A stretch of 64,000 nucleotides of DNA from Eremophila alpestris peregrina (GCA_009792885.1 WMCF01000014.1:10869924-10933923), one strand, 5' to 3'. Shown: positions 45,608 to 59,800, numbered from the stretch's first letter. Made by a program: numbers and translations. The notes: generated by a model not told the origin, from the sequence alone.

Positions 45608-48600
45608 TCCCATTTTTCTGTTTGGAGAGGTGTTTGGTTGTCAGACATGGTATTCTGACATGTCTCCCTGCAATTCTCTTCCCACCTCCAAAGCCATATT
45701 TCATTCTGTTTTACTAGGTGGTGACTCTGCTGGCAGACAGAGCTCAGACTGGTACTGTAAGGCTGGGGATGAGCTTGTGGCACTTGAGAATATTGGGGTA
45801 CATCTATACCCCTAAACCCCTTTATGCTCAGGTGGAGAGCTGGGAGTGTTGCAGAAGGGTGTGTGTGCCTGGGACCCAGCAGTGCTTGCTGCCACAGGGA
45901 CTCAGGCAGCAGCCCCTCCTCACCATGGGGTATAAATAATTTCCTGTGTAGTCAGAGGCTGAGTGCCCACCACGAATGGGCTCCTCCCCAAAAGCTGCAC
46001 CTGACCACAGCCTTCCCTTCACCCATGGCAAATAAATGATAGAAAGAGTAACAAAAGAAAACAGTGGGTGTTTTAAATCAGGCCTTCTGCCTGCCAGAAG
46101 GCAACAGACATCTACTGCTCAGCCTGAGGGTCCTCCCACACCTGGGGGATGGCTGTTCCATACCAATCTCTCTTTGTCCCCCTTCATACAAAGCCTTTTA
46201 GCTGTTAGAGGAGCATCACATACTCTTCTTCCCCTTTCCAGGCCCCTCATGGAGGGTCAAATGAGCTCCTGGTGGCAGGCTTTGTTTGTTCTCCCAAGGA
46301 AAAGGCAACTTTCAAGGTGCCCACCACCTCCCAGCTGGGGAGATGGACAAAGCCTGGTATCCGTGACTCCCTCCATGGCTGGTTTTCAGCAGCCTGAAGT
46401 CCTGCACATCATGTTTTCTTGTTGGAAGCTTTGCCTCAATTAAGGCGCAGCCAAAATTGACAGAAGAACCTTGTAGTGTCACTCCCCCATCCTTCTTATG
46501 ATGTTTTTTTGTGCCTGCTTTCTCCACCTCAGTGTATCAGGGACTAATACCTCATGGGGACTCATGTCCTTGACTAAATTTCTGCCTTCTGTTTCTGCAG
46601 GGGTTAGTTGTCCTGGTGCTAGCTGGTCCCTGAACTGCAAGTTTCAGCTATGTGGTCCTTCCTGTATTTCTTACTCCTGGTGCTCTGTGCCACTATCTTG
46701 TGTAGGTGCAGGTCCCAAAATAACCTTGACACTCTCTGGCTTGGTGGGGAGCAGATGTGCTGCCAGCATGGTCCGCTTGGTTGCAGAGAAGGGGCATGTT
46801 CTGGCTTTGCTTTCCTCAGAGTGTGTCTCTTCCAGCTAGTCTCTTATGTGATGTTAGAGGCAGCCTAAATATATGGGCAGAGGTACAAGGATCAAGCAGT
46901 GGACAATGAGTGTCAGTCCACAGGGAACAGACATAAAGCAGAAGGACCAGGTGGAAAAATGGCAACCTGAAATGCACCAGATCTTGCGTGATTGAAAGGA
47001 ATTACTTTTAAAAAATCATCTTTGGTTTAGGGAGTTTCCATTCTTCTCTTGGCTACAGACTTGCAGTCGTGTAATGCCAGCTTTGTACGTAATCATAAGT
47101 ACAGGCATAATTTTGATATTGTCTCCAGAAGTATTGGAACCTCTGAAAGAAATTTGCCAAAGGGGATTACATAGATAAACCTCAAAAAATCACATGATGG
47201 TTTAGACTAAAATCCTTAAAACCTCGTATGTTTCGTTCAGCAAATACTACTAAGAAATTTGATAGGAAAAGCAAATTATCCAAAAGCAAGAAAACGGAGA
47301 ATAGTGCAAGCTACATTAGGTGATTGCCTCCTTGCTGCACCATGAAACTTGCTTGCTTCTCTGCGTCCTACAAGGTTTCAAGACCCAGTGGCATCTGTAA
47401 ATCTGCTGTTTGCTTCTTATCTTGGTATCTGCATTTTTGCTTCTCTTATGATAGATAGAGAATCATCATTCTATCTACAGGCAGGACCATACAGCCAGGT
47501 GTTATCTGAACTTTGGATGCAGATACCTGCCAAGCACCTGAGTCCTGATTTGTAGCAACTCGCATTGCACCTCTACAGAGAATCTTCCCACCGTGCCAAA
47601 TTGGAAAGGATGGATGTGGGGATGGAAATTCAAATGAACTGTTTCAAAGGGTGTGCCAGGCTCCTTTCACTCAGAGCTGTAAAAGAGAGAAATGTAACTC
47701 ATAAGAGGTGAATGGGAAAGCAGACCTCAGTTTAGCTTACCTTTACTCTCTCAGCATGTTAATAATTGGTGGGTTCTGGCAGAAAATATTTTCCTTGACT
47801 TGTGGATAGTATCCATAAAATACTCACAGATGCAGCAAGCAGCTGCATTGTGATGCTGTTCTTAGAAAATGATGTAATGCTGCAATAATCACTTCTGAAT
47901 CATTACTGATTTATGAATTGAGAATGTTTGCAAATTATGGGTAAACTTAGCTAGCTCAAATGAAATTCAGGTCAACTTGGTCAGGTGGTAATTCTGATAC
48001 TGTTGGCTGGTGCTCAAGCTAGGACTCCTGCTCAATTGGCATGGTCTTTTTCAGTGAACAGGTCTATTTTGGTGGGCTGTCATAGAGGGAATAGGGAAGG
48101 AAAGGTAAAATGTTGACAGCTCTGGTGTGTTGTGCTGGCTGTATTTGGAGGTGTTGGGGGAAGAATGGCTTGACTCCAGGAATCCCTTGCTTTAAACACG
48201 TTTCAGCTGTTGGAGCTTTTAAAGAATGAGGGAGTATATTAAGAGATAAAATATCTGTGATCCAGAAAACCAGGGTCCTACTTCTGGAAAGAGTCCTTTC
48301 TTCTCTGCATTAATATTTACTACGTTGTCAAAGATTCCTCCTCTGTCCCCCATTTCCCTGGGTAATTTCCTCATGCATCTGAAGGTGGTGGGCAGCTTGG
48401 AGCAGGAAGCTGGTAGGATCCAGTTTTAAATTTTCATGCTTTCTGTGAGGAGCTGTTAGCAGATGGACACGTAATTAAAGTAATAACATATCTAACATTT
48501 ACCTTGCACTGTTTATTAATCTTCAAAGACCTCAGCTGACTTTGAGATGGAGCACAGTACACTGATTGTGCATAATTATGTCACAGAATTGTTTGAGTGG

Positions 48601-51600
48601 AGGGGAGGAATATCTGACCCATGGAAGCTGCCGGAGAACATGGTAGCAGTACAGTTATTTCAATGAGATGGAATAAAGCTTCAGAAAGGCAAAACTGCCT
48701 ATTGACAGGGTGTCTGAAGAGATGGTAATTTCTATACTGGACCAGGTCTTTGTAATTGCAGGAAGTTTTTTGCTGTATAAACCCAAACTGAATCTCTCTA
48801 ACCTCAGTTTAGCAGATGTGCCTTCTGGGTGTGTTTGTAACAAAAAAACCCAACAACCAAAAAATTACATTTTCTTTCTATTTTTAACTAGTCTTGTTTG
48901 TTTTTAATGAGATGGTCGGGTCCTGAATTATTTTGAGGCTGGGTCACCCTAGCATATTTTGGGAAGAATGACCTTTTGTCAAGGAGTCTGTGGAAAAAGT
49001 AGAAAACATCCAGACTCATGCCAGGTTAAAGCAGTCTTATAGTATGTGCAGAAATACTGACTGTGATCAACAGGGGTACAGGGAAGCCAACTGATTATGA
49101 AGACCAGCTAAAAAAGAAACTGCAGATGGAAGATAACTGCTTTCCCAGAACATCCTTGGTAGAGGCTTTCTGGAAATTACCAGTGGGTGCACAGACATGT
49201 GCCTTCGTGTAGGATTAGGCTTTGCGTGACTGGGTACAGATCCAAGTTTTTAGAAGTGGGGTGTTGCACCCTGGGAGCCCCTTTGCTGATTGGTTTATTG
49301 CAGAATACTCTGTAGTCTGGGAGGATTAGCTAAAATCAAGAACAAACCATCCTGAAGGAGCTGGCTTTTCTGCATCTGGAATCACGCCATGATCATTTAA
49401 TATGAGAGAATCAGCCCTATAGTCATGGAGGGAATTTCTTCAAGATCTCTTGTTCCCAGCATAGCTATTGTGCTCAGTTGATGGCCATTAAACCAGAAGC
49501 TTATTTCATTTTTATAAGAATTTACTTGCTTGAAAAAAACAAAAGTTATGAGCCGAGTGCCCTATATTTGCTACTCCCTAAGTGGAACACAGAGATGAAG
49601 GAGGGAATTTTGATGATAGCCAACTGCTGATTGAGTGAATTGCTTTTAGCAGCATGGAAAAAAAAAGTGTGAGAACACCGTGAGCTATTATTTTACAATT
49701 ATCCTATTTTTGCCACTGTGGGCCTCTTCAGGGATCTGACTCTGGGTAAAATACCATTTTTCTGTTCCTGTAGCTGCTGGATATAAATGCACACCCTCCC
49801 TCATTCTTTTCCAAAATGTGGCTTTTCCCTTACAGCCAGACAGGAAGAGTGTAGTAATCTCTGGTGTTGCTTGCACCTTTGTTACATTTTGGGGAGAAAT
49901 ATCACACTTTTTTTACTTCCTCAGTAGGCAGTGCTGTGCTCTTTATTACTTTGTTTAAGCTGGCTCTGAGATTTATGGATGACAGTCCCTCTCTGGCCTT
50001 TGAGAATACATGGTTTTCCACCAACCCTTACAAGATCTATTTTGCCAATAGGGTAAAAGGCTGAGGATCTCTTGTCAAAATGTAGCAAAGTCTTAGTGTT
50101 ACCACCCACTGAGCAGCGATCTACAAGTGTTCTGGACTAATTACTTGTAAGAAGGGAAGAGATGGTGCTTTGTGATTTGATGCTCTTATTTTAAAACAAG
50201 CTAGAACTCAATGCCTAGAAGTTAGGCTTTAAAGCAGATAGTAAAGCTGAGCCAACACATAGGTCAAGATTAAGGGGCCTGTGCTCAAAGACATTAGAGA
50301 TCTTGTCATCAGAAAAAAAAATGTTAAATTATATGTCTAAAAATGCAAATTAATTTTGATGTATTATCTTCTTGTTCTGCTTTTCTGTATGTGTTTGAAA
50401 TCAGAAATACCAAAATACCACAGGGGAGTCTGGTCTCATGTTAATTTCTTGCCAAGCCAGGCTTGTAAATACTCAAAATTTCATGAGAAAGGGCTTTCCC
50501 TAGGGGCTTCAGTCCATTTGTACAGACTTGGGTGGTGCTTAGATGGTTCAGATTGTCTAGATAAGGATCAAATCTCAGATGTTTGACTGTCTCCCAAATC
50601 TGAACATGTTCGAAGGGAGGATCCTCCATTTGTGGTCTTCCCAAAACTGCATACCAAGTGTTTATCAATGTTGTTATATGTCTAAATCCCAGTGCTTCTT
50701 GTAGGAGAGACAACCAAAAGCAATTTGAGCCCTTAAGAGAGTGGGAGAGGACCTTCTGGGACCTGAGGACACGTAACCATCACGGCTGTAACCCCTACTC
50801 TGATCCTCCAACCCGTGCTTGGCGAGTGGCGCATTTGCTTTCAGCTAGGCTGACGCGGATCTGGAAGCATATGCAATGACTGCTACTTCATGGAGAATTT
50901 GAGTCAGGCCAGCACCCATCTGTTGTGGGAACAAACGAAAAGCAAGTACAAAATCTTTTCTCAGTTTGTGTCACGCTCTGTGGTATTTTCTGCCTCCAAC
51001 TGATCCTGAGAACGTGTGCTTTGCCTCTTTCCCCTAAACACTTCCTTTGCCCAGGTACTGAAATGCTCTTCTATTCCTCCTCTTCCTTCACTGAAACAAT
51101 TCACAAAACCTGAAATCAGGAAAGAAAAGAAAGAGTTGTAGTGGTTGGCAGGAAATGGAAGCAGCACCATAATGTTTCTAGATGTGTCAAGCATATGTTG
51201 TGTTGTGCTGGCACAGAAATGTGCAAATGCAATGCTCAGTTTCTGAATCTTTCAGATTTTAGGAAATACTCAAAGTGGTAATGAATGGTTCTGTGATTTG
51301 TGAACGTGAGTCCTCTGTTAGGACCCGATTCTCGTAGAAGATTTCCATGCAAGCTTCACCAAAAGAAGTCTTTCATGTCTGCTCTCTGGCATAAAGCTCA
51401 AAGCTGCTGTAAATACAATCTCTACAATCTCCTGCCAGTCCACTTGTGGCTTTAGGGTACATCATGAAGGGGAAACAGTTTATCTCCTTTAAATCAGGGC
51501 TTCTCAGGACGTTTGTTGTGCCACCACCAAGTAAAATGAGGATCTTCCCACAGGTTTGTCTGCTACTTTTAGATGTTTTATGGCTTTAATGACTGCTCAC

Positions 51601-52892
51601 CTGTTGGCAAACAATCGGGTGTTGATACTCCTTCCAAGCTGGTGTGATATTTCCACTGTGTCTGTGCAGTGTGCGGTTTCTCCAGCTGCAGGAGTGTCCC
51701 AGTCTTTCACAGAAACTTGTTCACCACAGTCGTGGTGCCAAACACATCAACATCAGAGGAGATTTAGCCAATGAAGTAAGGCCAATCATCTTTGCCATGA
51801 ATAGTCAGTCATCTAAACTCAAGGTGCCCATAAGAAAAGACAGGTGGCTCAGAACTTCTATCCCTTGTTGCAAAATCTTGGTCATAAAGCCCATCAGTTT
51901 CTTGAAGTGGTAGTTTGATAAAGTTGCATCAAGCATAAAGAACCAAATTGAAGTTGTCCAGCATACACTGCCTCTCTTGCAGACCTTTAGCTTATTGATC
52001 TGACTTACTGGACAAATCAGAGAACAAATCCCCCTAAGAGTGAACTCCTTCACTCTCAGCATCACACTTCTGTTGCAGTTTGTCTTCTCTGCACTTTAAT
52101 TTTGCTTTTGGTTATGTGCTCTGATTTGAGGGTAACACTTCAATCAAAAGATAAAGCCTAGGTTTTATTAATGTCAGTAGACCTTAAGCATATGTTTTGC
52201 TGGCTAGGAAAAGAACTAAACATGTCTGATTGAGACTTTGAGTAAGAACTGAAGGGGCAAAAAAAAACACTCAAAAAAATTATTTTTCCATGCTTCTGAT
52301 TATCGTCAATATTCACACACTCATTAGAAATGAACAATTGAGCAGTTATGATTTTCTTTTGGTTGTTGTTTTAAAGATAGTGCTAGCACTTCTGCTTATC
52401 CTTCTTGGTGGCAGATAAAATATTTAAATTTGAAGTAATTTTATAAAGCAGCTTCATCAGAGCTTATTTGTTTATTACAGTGTTCATGATTGTTGTGTAA
52501 ATAAGATGAGGAAGCTATTTTTGGCTTCTGCCTGCTTGTCCTCAGAAGGAGTCATAAGATGTGTACCCCAAGATGGTGACTGAGTGCAGCTGGAGCACCT
52601 GATAAGTCTCATTTGATGTGAGCTGTTTGAGGGGGTAATTATCAGGAGGGGGGTCAAAGATAAGGTCTCTCACAGTGACGGGCCCAATAGTGCTCTGCTG
52701 ATTGCAGCAGCCAGCTCTGCCATGAAGTGATGAAAACTGCCTCATCCTTTTCACTTGCATTGATCACTGATGTGCTCTGCTGGCAGCCTTTCCACAGCTT
52801 CTGCTTGTGCTTTTCCCCTTCCTTTATTTTTCTACAGCCTAGAAAGGAGAGGGTGCTCTGAGGTAGGCTCTTTGCTCTTAACCAAGACACAT

Positions 52893-52897
<5 letters not shown>
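45608..52897. other. Non-coding stretch, no gene seen
   Basis: No gene is supported. Noted small items are a signal-peptide-like cysteine-rich frame at 46,650-46,868, an AT-rich motif patch at about 48,470-48,600 and a CpG pocket at about 50,770-50,870. No mobile element was recognised. Confidence 0.5.
50770..50870. promoter_or_regulatory. CpG-retaining pocket
   Basis: ACACGTAACC, ATCACGGCTG, ACCCGTGC, TTGGCGAGTGGCGC and CTGACGCGGATC give about eight CpGs in 100 bases in otherwise CpG-poor DNA. The pocket is below island size. It could be a binding-site cluster protected from methylation. Confidence 0.22.

Positions 52898-52933
<36 letters not shown>
52898..52933. repeat. (AT)18 microsatellite
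   Basis: Thirty-six bases of uninterrupted AT dinucleotide. Long AT runs extrude cruciforms, are highly polymorphic and are often mis-sized in assemblies. Confidence 0.95.
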
Positions 52934-52936
<3 letters not shown>

Positions 52937-53076
52937 AACCCCATGGTAACTGGTGCTTCTGACCTGTCCTGTGGTACAGGGACAACAAAGCTCTCTAGTT
53001 TTACCCTGGGGTCAGTGCTGCCTCTCTGCAGCTGACCTAAATGAACTGATTGCTCTGCAAACAAGCAAAAAGGGTT

Positions 53077-53180
53077 CTGTGGTTCTGGAGTAACAAATAC
53101 AGTCAGGTGGGAGCCCTCTGCTAGGGCCAATGCGGATGTTGGTGTAGGCTTTACTTTGCCTTTCTGCTTTCGATGTTCAG
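53077..53180 (+). repeat. Diverged direct repeat, copy A
   Basis: It shares with copy B (53,701-53,816) the ordered words CTGTGGTT, GTAACAAA, CAGGTGGGAG, CTCTGCTAG or its near match, AGGCTTT and CGATGTT, with scattered substitutions and small indels. The family is not recognised. It may be a degraded LTR or other interspersed repeat, or a local duplication. Confidence 0.6.
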
Positions 53181-53700
53181 ATCAGGTTAACTACAAGTGT
53201 ATTGCTTGCCTGACAGAACAAAAATGCATACACCTGTTTTCTAGCAACGAAGAAAATACCTAACTGCAAGCAGGTGAACTGCAGTAGAGGACTTGCTTGA
53301 GAGAGAGTGCAGTTACTGGTAAGTTTGAGATAGGCTTGCTTTCCACTTTGTGTGGGTCATTGATTATTTAAATGCCTAATAAGATGATGGAATGGGAAAA
53401 AACCTTATTTTTGAGGGTTATATTCCACTTGTATTGGGTCCTGAGTGAAACATCTCCATGACAATTTTGTTAGCTGTAATTCTTAACTTTATGCTCTGAG
53501 CTAGATATGATTACAGCTTTTTAGGTCCCTCAGAGTGGCTGTGAAATGGTGTTGTTTGCTGAGGGTGTGCTAGCAGCAGGGGAGGTTGGAAGGGAGAGAT
53601 GAACCAGTGCTGGTGCTTGCAAGCAAAGTCAGCCATGGATATGGTACTGATTTTGTTGAACTAGAGCTGTCAATCTGGAGCAGTGGAGATGTGTGATGTC
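53181..53700. other. Spacer between the diverged repeats
   Basis: About 520 bases without recognisable coding sequence. It is too short to hold retroviral genes, so the flanking copies are unlikely to be the two LTRs of a full provirus. Confidence 0.5.
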
Positions 53701-53816
53701 CTGTGGTTTTGGGGTAACAAACATAACCAGGTGGGAGCTGTCTGCTAGAGACACTGCTGTGTGCATGTTGCCGAAGGCTTTCACTTTCATCTTTCATTTT
53801 GTGCCATCGATGTTGG
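53701..53816 (+). repeat. Diverged direct repeat, copy B
   Basis: This is the second copy of the repeat at 53,077-53,180. It is longer by about 12 bases through small insertions (such as the TGTGTGC segment near 53,759). The divergence indicates an old event. Confidence 0.6.
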
Positions 53817-56800
53817 GTGCCTGTTCCAGCTGAAGCTTGAAATCAATGCTCCAGGTTTATTTTCCTGCCTCCAAGGATGTGGGCAAACTATTTTATTAAT
53901 GATATGAATGTTGCATGCTGCATATGCATGGCTGACTAATGTAGGCAACAGAAGCCCAAAAGAAAGGGAGACTGGAAATGTGTTACTTCCTCTTACTATC
54001 CAAACACTTTCTTTTTGATGCTTGAAACACTCCAGAATGGTGAAGGGAGCACAGCCTTTCTGTGTAAGAGAAGGTTTACATGAGCACAGAGCCGTGGATA
54101 AGACAGGCCCTTCCTGTAAAGATAGAAGGTCTGCTGCTGAGAGAAACAAGTAAGCAGTAAGGAAAGATTTTTGTGTTGATCTGGGAAGATATAAAGCTTG
54201 CAATGGTAGTGGTATATCTAATCTTCCTTCTGTCTGTTTAACTTTACCCTTTTCAGTGATAGTAGAAATACTTAGAAGGGTGGGAAAGCATCAATTATTT
54301 TCACTTTATTGCCTTCAATATTATTTTATCCTTATCTTTCCTGTATCCGCTTAAAGCAGTTAACTTTCCAATAAGAAGTAATCTTTTCAGATCACATAGG
54401 GGCCACAGTATGTATTTTTGTTTCATTTTTCCTGTACTCATGGGAGCAAATAGCTGCAAATATCCACAAACATGCATGTTTAAGTTTTATTTTGAAGATG
54501 AAGCACTGTTGCCAAAGTCGATTAAATATTAAGGAATCCTATTTTTTTTTCTTTTCAGTATTTAAAATGTATCTTACAGAAAATTCCAGGCCTCTGTACC
54601 TGAAGTGCTCTTCTGAGTGCTGTGTTTTCAGTACTAACTTCATGGTATGTATCCTAAGGTGATTCAGGAATTTGGTGAGCCCGGGTTCCTCTGGGCTTCA
54701 CCAAGGGAAGGAACCAGACACTGAAATCTCTGTTTTCCGAGGCACAAACAGTCAGTCAACCAGGTGGGTTAGTCAAATACATAAATAAGTGTTGGGGTGG
54801 AAAAAGGAAGAAAAACAGGCTTCTGTTTTACTCCAGTGGTAGTGATGGATGTATCATTGTGAGCCTCCTGTTAACTTGGCTGAAGATTCTGCAGTTTCCC
54901 AGCTTACCTGGTGAAGGAAGGTGATGATAACAATGGGAAAGGCAGATCATGGAAAGTGTTGCAATATGTGTATTCATCCAACCTTTAAGTCTTTATTTCC
55001 TATCTTAAGTATCTGAATTGAAGGATAAGAGAAATTTAAAGTCTTAAATGATCTGTGAACAAGGTATGGTTGGTGGGGATCTTAAGGGGAATGTAATTCT
55101 GGCAAAACTGTAGGTACAAAAACTTTCAAGTGAAATGCTAAGTACAGCTATGTTCTTGTTCATGTCATTGTAGCAGTCCCAAATTTCTTCCTGAGGGTGG
55201 GGGGGAAAAAATCTTGCATAAAGAATTCATTGGTTGAATAGGTGAAGGGAAAGAAAAACAAGCATTCAGAATGTGGGAATGTGTGCAGTGCCTCTTTCTT
55301 ATCAGTCTTCCCCTGTAGTAGTGGAAATAAGTCAGCTCAGGGCCTTTGACTTGTGATGGGGTGCAAGAGCAAATTCATTACTGAGGGATGCTATTTCATC
55401 ATGGACTTTCCTTCCTGATGGCCAGCTATGCTCATGAAAGTAGTTGCTATATTTTGAGATTGTCCCAGATAATCTACCACATCTATTTGCATTCTGCATG
55501 TAGATCTCTTGTCCTTTTCAAAACTCTCAGAGATATGAAGGAAGGAGCTGTTTTCTACACCAACTTATTTAAAAGTTAGCTTGATAGAGCTCCTAGGCAC
55601 TTTGCTCCCATCTTTTAAGTTGAAGGAATGTTTCAGGAAAGCTTTTGCAGCTCTGATACCCGAAAGACACTTTGTTTTTCAAGGACTCCCTTTATTGGAT
55701 TCTGAATGGGATGCCCTTCTGTGGCACACAACTGGACTGCTGTTTTTCTGATCCTTATTCAAACCCAGGTTTTTTTCCTTTCCCAGAGCTTTTTCCCCAT
55801 GGTGACCTAGGCTTGGGAAGTTGGCTACATCTGAGGCTGCTTAAGCAACTAAAGTCAGCTGGTAAGAGCTCTGTTTTAGGAAATCCTTGGTACAGACCCC
55901 AATTTGTTTCCTTTTTAATAAGAGAATTATGTCTGCTGAAGAGCCCTCACTCTCCTTGCCTGCTCTGCTGTAACCCCCATGCCATGAAGAGCTCACTCCA
56001 AGGAGGAATAAATCCTCCACTCTGCCCTATTCAAACCTAAGGTCTGCCTTTGTGCCACAGCTTTCAGATTCCAAAGGCATTTTTGGTTAGCAGCTCTGCT
56101 GGATGCACAAAGGGTCAGTGCACTAATAGGATACAGCACTGGGAAAGGACTCTGCTTTAAGGGATTCTTTGGAGATTTGATGCCCTGTGTGAAAGAGGTC
56201 AGCAATACTGCAGCAACATTTTTAATTTACTTGTGAAAAAAAAAAGAAAGAAAGAAATGGGTACTATAAAAAGTGGGAAGGACACTGGAAATAAGGGACT
56301 CTCTAAATCCTCCGATCCTGGTGATCCTTACCCCAAATTCATCCATTGCTGATAAACCTAACCAATGCCTTTATAGGACTTAACAACATGGAATAAACGT
56401 CCTCCTGCCTTTCCCCACCCCCTACCAATGCACAGCAGCTCCTCATTGTGTGCACAAACTTTAGAGATGCTGGGGGATGGTGGTATCTTCTTTACAAGGG
56501 ACGTTGGTCTGCACCTGCTCAAGGGCTTGCTCTCTCATGCTGATGCTCTGTATAGCAGCAAAAAAGAGCTCTTTGCAGAGAGTGACAACAGCAATTTTTT
56601 GGTGATTGTTTATGCTGTCCTAAAGATAAAGAAATTGATGACAGGTACACACGGAGACTGTGCAGCCCCCAAACTTCATGCAGGATTTTGGGAAATCCTC
56701 TCTTCTCAAGTTGTGTTGTCACATGGAGTGTTCAGCTCTTTGAGAGTGTTGCTGATGCCTGGGAATCAGAGAAATGCTGATTATCTGTGTTAGGGTGAAT

Positions 56801-59800
56801 GACACTGGAGCTGTGGGAAACTAAAATGAGCTATTTTGACTCTGGCTTTGTCAGTGTGTGTATGACTGAAAGCTGTGAGGCACTGGAATCTGTATCCAAA
56901 CATAACTTGCACATCTGCAAGAGATATCAACAGTGCTTACATGACTCCGTACAGGAAACATATTTGAAATGTTCTTCTCCATTTTCTTTTTTCCCAGCAT
57001 ATCAAAAAGCAAAGGGCAATATGGAATATCATGCTTCAGTGATGGGGAAAGGCTTTGGGGGGGATCTCTTTCTGAGTGGATGCTTTGATTTATTTATTAA
57101 TGTATTACATGAGATTTATTTTTCATTAGTAAGTGTCTTTTTGGAGTTACATATAACTTCAGAACTACCCCCTTATGGAACCACAACTGAAGTATTGACC
57201 AGCTAACTTCTATCCTATCATCCACACCGTCCTTGTAGTTGCAGGTGGCAAGGCAGGTTGGCACTGAAGTGGATAACCCCTACATTAGTGAAGGAGAAAG
57301 GGGGAATGCATGAGTGGGATGGGCACCAGCATGCCACAAACTTGTCTTGGACTGATTCAGGTCTCCATGGACCTGCAGACTCAGTCCTGTCATTGCATTG
57401 CATTTCAGGAATGCTGTACACCATTGCAGGGCAGGTGGAACAGACTAGATGTTCTAGCTGTGAAACTGGAGTTGGAATAAAAGGCCAGCCAAAGCAAATG
57501 GTAATGAAGCATTGGGAAGGACATGAGACTGATTTGCCTCTGTACTTGTGAAAATACGGTCTATAAATACAACACCTTCATGAGCACTGCACTTCCAACA
57601 ACAGTGCTGTGACTTTCTGAACAAAGAGATAGTAAAGATGTTGAAAAGCTGGCTCTTTTCACTTTGGAAGCCTTGATAACTTAGATGCAAATTCAGAGGT
57701 AAATGCATTCATTTGTCTCCTGCACCCTTTTCTTCCATCCTTGACATGCCTAGTGATACCATCCCAAATTTATTTACTGACAGTCTCCTATGGTCATGTT
57801 AAGACTCTTTTTCAAAATGTGAGAATGGCTGCTTCTAAGATTTCCAAGTTCATCAGCCTCTCTCGTAATATAGCTATAGTGTTAAGTAAAATTGTATTGT
57901 TGTTGCAGCAGTACTAGCATTCAGAAATAATGAAAGACTTTTCCTGTTCACGTGCTCCCTAAGACATGTCCTGCAGTTAACATAACTTATTTTATTCTGT
58001 TCATGTTCTCCTAACCATGCACTTTGCTTTGGTCTGCATCCATTGCCTGGTATGAATTTTAGCACTCTGGCCTACAGCAATAATTTCCTTGTTCATTGCC
58101 ACAAAATCTCGGTTTCTATTGTACTTGATAGAGATTCCACTCTGCATTTTCACCCACATTCAACAAAAAGTAACAGGCATTGTGTTGCCTGCTCTTCAAC
58201 AAAACTATGCATGCTTGGCACACTGTCAGCTTAGCAAACTCAGCTTCCATCCAGTATTGAGGGTATTGAGCTTGTACCTTATTTTTGATGTAAGATGCAA
58301 ATTTAATTCAAGGAAGACTGGAGTTGGGCATTCACTGCAGTAACTGCACTGGGGATGGTCCAGTTAAAAATCAGCTCAGCAAAAATGGGATTGTAAAAAG
58401 TATCTGACTTGGAGGGGAGCAGAAATGAAGCCTTTTGTGAACAAGGGCTCCTTAAACTGCCATGGAGGTGGCTACAACTGGAAAATCATATGTTTCTCTG
58501 ACGATAAACTGTCTTGTGCAAGTGTTTTCAGGCACTTTGAGCTCTCCTTCTGTGGGCTTAGAATATACCCATGAGGTCTGCTTGGCTCCTTTGGTTTGGC
58601 TTTGCTTTGAGGCCTAGGCCCTTTGTGGATGAGTTTAGACTGTCTGCCTTGGGGTTCAGATTCTTGAAGGCAGTGAAGTGCTGGGTCTGTGGCCTATTTG
58701 CTGGTGGTGCTAAAATGAGCTGTGACTCATGTTAATCATGCAGACTTTCTTAATCCATCCCTTCCCAGTCTTTCTTGCTTGTTCTGCTAAGCTGTGAGTT
58801 AGCAGTAGTGACATTTTAAGTTCTAGCATCTGAGTGAATCATCTTGAGATGAGGACAGCAGTTCATAGCCCACGGAGGTTTGGTTTCTGACTGTGTCCCA
58901 GACATAGCTGGATGTGCTGATACGTACTATGCCAAACACTGGGCATCATCACTAGCACCAGAACCACAAGTCTTTGAGATTTCTGGCACCACAGGGCTCA
59001 GCAATGCCATAGTTTCACCTCCTGAAATGGCATGCTTCCCTCCTTTCTCCTGTGTGCCAGGAAGGTGTTGTCCTTGTTCTGGTGGTGAAGAGCCAGGAGG
59101 GCTAATGGCTGGCTGATCACCCTGCCAGGGAGAGATGGTCCACTCAAAACTGAGCCAGCAGGGAGACTGCTAATCCTTGAAGAATGAGTTGGCTGGTTGG
59201 GTGCTGTACCCTTGGGGGATGTCAGTCCCAGTGATTACCTCCTGTTGCTGCTCTACAGTGAGAAGAAGTCCTATGGAAACAGGTTATGCCTTGCTGCCAG
59301 GTGACATCCCAGGGGGGTCTTTCAGGGGAAGAGTTTCTCCATGCAGCAGTTATCTTCATTTACTGTATAATATTTTTGCCTTTTTCTGACAATGGCAGGC
59401 ATCAGCCTTTCTTCTGGGGAGCCGCAGTGGCAAGAGATTACTGGATTTTTATTCTGTTTCAGTTTTTCAATGTTGAGGAAAGCAGTGGAAGATGTTCTGG
59501 AGAAAACTATTAGATGTGGGGTTTTCCTTGTGTTTTATGGTTGGTTGGGGTTTTGTTAAGGATCCAGTAGTTGAGATAGATGGCCAGTCCTGGCAATACT
59601 TTTCCATTAAAACACTGTCTCAATTAGGACTGAGAGCCAATTCTGTAAAGCTATCCATACAAGGAGAAGGGGATGGAAGGCACCTCTCAGTGGTAGATAC
59701 ATATCCTTGGGGCCTTTGGACAACTTTGGTCACTTTGGCCCATCCTGTAGTTGAAATAGAGGTGTGGGGTCTGCACTATGTGCCACAGGGCACATGTGCT

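Noticed and set aside
53077..53816. Full endogenous retrovirus with two LTRs
   Set aside because: The spacer between the repeats is only about 520 bases and contains no gag, pol or env-like sequence. No primer-binding site or TG...CA ends were identified.
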